From Deltaproteobacteria bacterium (GTDB taxonomy: Bacteria; Myxococcota_A; UBA796; UBA9615): DNA of 6,147 bases. Positions 4,788 through 6,147 of this stretch are shown here, piece after piece; within the stretch, counting starts at the first letter, position 1; every line of letters begins with the position of its first letter. The position numbers and the translations under genes were made by a program. The stretch covers positions 1-6,147 of the forward strand of contig JAJDAI010001194.1 of NCBI GenBank assembly GCA_029261955.1, read 5' to 3'. The notes under the pieces are model-generated. The model was given only the letters and a program-made list of their open reading frames with translations, was not told where the DNA came from and did not search any database.

Positions 4788-6147
4788 GTGTCCCCCGGTG
4801 CCCGACCCAACGAAGGACCCCTCGCCGGCCTGCGCATCGCGCTGGTGTTTCCGACGTTCCTGGACGTGGAGCTCGCGAGCCACCAGGACAACGCCCGGTT
4901 CCTCGGCGCCATTCCCCCGCTGACCCTCGGCTACGTCGCCTCGGCGCTCCAGCAGGACGGCGCGGACGTGATGCTGCTCGACTGCCCGACCCTGGGCATG
5001 AAGCTGCCGGACGCGATCGCGGCGGTGCGGGCCTTCGATCCGACCTACGTGGGCTTCACGCTCGCGACGGTGGACTGGCTGAGCTCGCTGGCCTGGATGA
5101 CCGGCTTCAAGGAGGCCCTGCCAGGCGCGCACATCCTGGTCGGCGGCATCCACATGGAGTGCTACCCGAAGGAGACGCTGAGCCACTCGTGCATCGAGCT
5201 GGGCCTCGTCGGCCACGCGGACATCGCCCTGACGAAGCTGCTGCTCGCGCACTTGGGCGAGGGGGACCTGGCGTCGGTGCCGGGTGCGGTCTTCCGCGAC
5301 GCCGAGGGCGAGGTGGTTGTCGTGCCGCCCGACGAGCGGCCGCGCCAGGACGGGGACATGCCCTTCCCAGCGCGGGACCTGTGGCCGGTGGAGAAGCACT
5401 TCTCCATCGTCTCGACCCAGAGCCACTTCACCGCGGCCATGAGCAACTTCGGCTGCCCCTACCGCTGCGAGTTCTGCATCCTCCGGGGCGACGCCATCCG
5501 CCAGCGCACGGCGAAGTCCGTCGTGGACGAGATGGAGGTCTGCTACCACGAGTTCGGCATCCGGGAGATCGACTTCTTCGACCCCGTGTTCACCATCAAG
5601 CGCGACCGCGTCTACGCCATCTGCGACGAGCTGGACCGGCGCGGGCTGAGCCGCGACATGATCTGGTCGATCCGGGCGCGGACCGACGCCCTGGATCCCG
5701 CGCTGCTCGATCGCATGTGGGACTCCGGCTGCCGGCGCATCTGCTACGGCATCGAGAGCGGCAGCAACGCCATCCTCCAGCGTGTCGACAAGCGCATGAA
5801 GTCGACGGAGCACATCGGCGAGGTGGTGCGCGCGACCAAGGCGCGCGGCTACGAGGTCCTGGCCTTTGTGATGATCGGCAACCCGCTCGAGGACGAGCGC
5901 ACGGTCGGCATGACCCGCAGGCTGTTGACGTCGCTGCCCATCGACCTGGTGCAGGTCGCGAGCCTGTTCCCGCTGCCGAAGACGCCCATCTACAACGAGA
6001 TCATGGCGCGCACCGGGCGCGACGTCTGGCGCGAGCACATCCTGCACGGCACGCCCGTGAAGCCCGTCGTGCGCCTGGACACGGACCTGGACGACGACGC
6101 GATCGACCGCATGGTCACCGAGACCTACATGCACTTCTACTTCAGGC
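4788..6147 (+). CDS. Cobalamin-binding radical SAM enzyme, 3' end beyond window
   Basis: At least 453 residues are visible and the frame is still open at the right edge. Residues 14-155 look like a Rossmann-type B12-binding domain: LRIALVFPTF at 15-24, IPPLTLGYVASAL at 42-54, VGFTLAT at 88-94 and VGGIHMECYPKE at 118-129. The base-on DxHxxG motif is not seen, as is usual in this class. Residues 208-400 are the radical SAM core. C223, C227 and C230 in CPYRCEFC bind the 4Fe-4S cluster, followed by IDFFDPVFT (261-269), RARTD (296-300), GIESGS (321-326) and MIGNPLEDE (362-370). Such BchE/HpnP-like enzymes use SAM and often methylcobalamin to methylate or rearrange unactivated carbons. The substrate here is unknown. 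GTG 4788 is the first in-frame start after the TGA at 4767. No Shine-Dalgarno precedes it, so it may be leaderless. Confidence 0.92.
   Translation, partial: MSPGARPNEGPLAGLRIALVFPTFLDVELASHQDNARFLGAIPPLTLGYVASALQQDGADVMLLDCPTLGMKLPDAIAAVRAFDPTYVGFTLATVDWLSSLAWMTGFKEALPGAHILVGGIHMECYPKETLSHSCIELGLVGHADIALTKLLLAHLGEGDLASVPGAVFRDAEGEVVVVPPDERPRQDGDMPFPARDLWPVEKHFSIVSTQSHFTAAMSNFGCPYRCEFCILRGDAIRQRTAKSVVDEMEVCYHEFGIREIDFFDPVFTIKRDRVYAICDELDRRGLSRDMIWSIRARTDALDPALLDRMWDSGCRRICYGIESGSNAILQRVDKRMKSTEHIGEVVRATKARGYEVLAFVMIGNPLEDERTVGMTRRLLTSLPIDLVQVASLFPLPKTPIYNEIMARTGRDVWREHILHGTPVKPVVRLDTDLDDDAIDRMVTETYMHFYFR

Noticed and set aside
4713..6134. Minus-strand open frame of 473 codons opposite the radical SAM gene
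   Set aside because: It is His/Val/Arg-rich low-complexity sequence, typical of antisense frames in GC-rich DNA, and the plus strand has clear CxxxCxxC and GIESGS motifs.

Overview
The window is a very GC-rich piece of a bacterial chromosome. It carries seven protein-coding genes, of which the first and last are cut by the window edges. Codon third positions are almost all G or C. One lipoprotein has an Asp-rich DNDGDG loop followed by DDDDSA repeats, and a second lipoprotein carries two FKBP domains. Short gene overlaps (TGATG, GTGA) are common. These traits together suggest a myxobacterium-like organism (Myxococcota, the former Deltaproteobacteria). That placement is inferred from protein style, not from a marker gene. 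I see no RNA gene, CRISPR array, insertion sequence, attachment site or replication origin. No gene-free stretch exceeds 70 bases.

Left block, plus strand (1-2150): the 3' end of a probable hot-dog-fold (MaoC-like) dehydratase overlaps by one base a small lipoprotein. The lipoprotein consists of a Cys/Asp loop and thirteen 6-residue acidic repeats, and it overlaps by one base an ApaG-family gene. These three look translationally coupled. A GC-rich hairpin follows apaG. Next comes a lipoprotein with two near-duplicate FKBP-type peptidyl-prolyl isomerase domains, probably a periplasmic folding factor.

Middle block, minus strand (4720 down to 2158): three genes are joined by identical GTGA stop/start overlaps. 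They encode a membrane-anchored, helix-rich periplasmic protein of unknown function with two LDxxQ motifs resembling the LTxxQ signature, then an ABC-2 type permease, then its ATPase. The order and overlaps imply one transcript and probably one exporter-related machine. The block ends head-on against the FKBP gene, with only 7 bases between the stop codons.

Right block, plus strand (4788 to the window end): a divergently transcribed cobalamin-binding radical SAM enzyme continues past the window. The 67-base divergent gap holds two back-to-back TAnnnT elements sharing one TA, a candidate bidirectional promoter. The plus-strand gene may be leaderless. No clearly new multi-gene system is proven here. 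The best candidates for undescribed biology are the coupled LDxxQ-protein/ABC-2 operon and the acidic-repeat lipoprotein set between a dehydratase and apaG.
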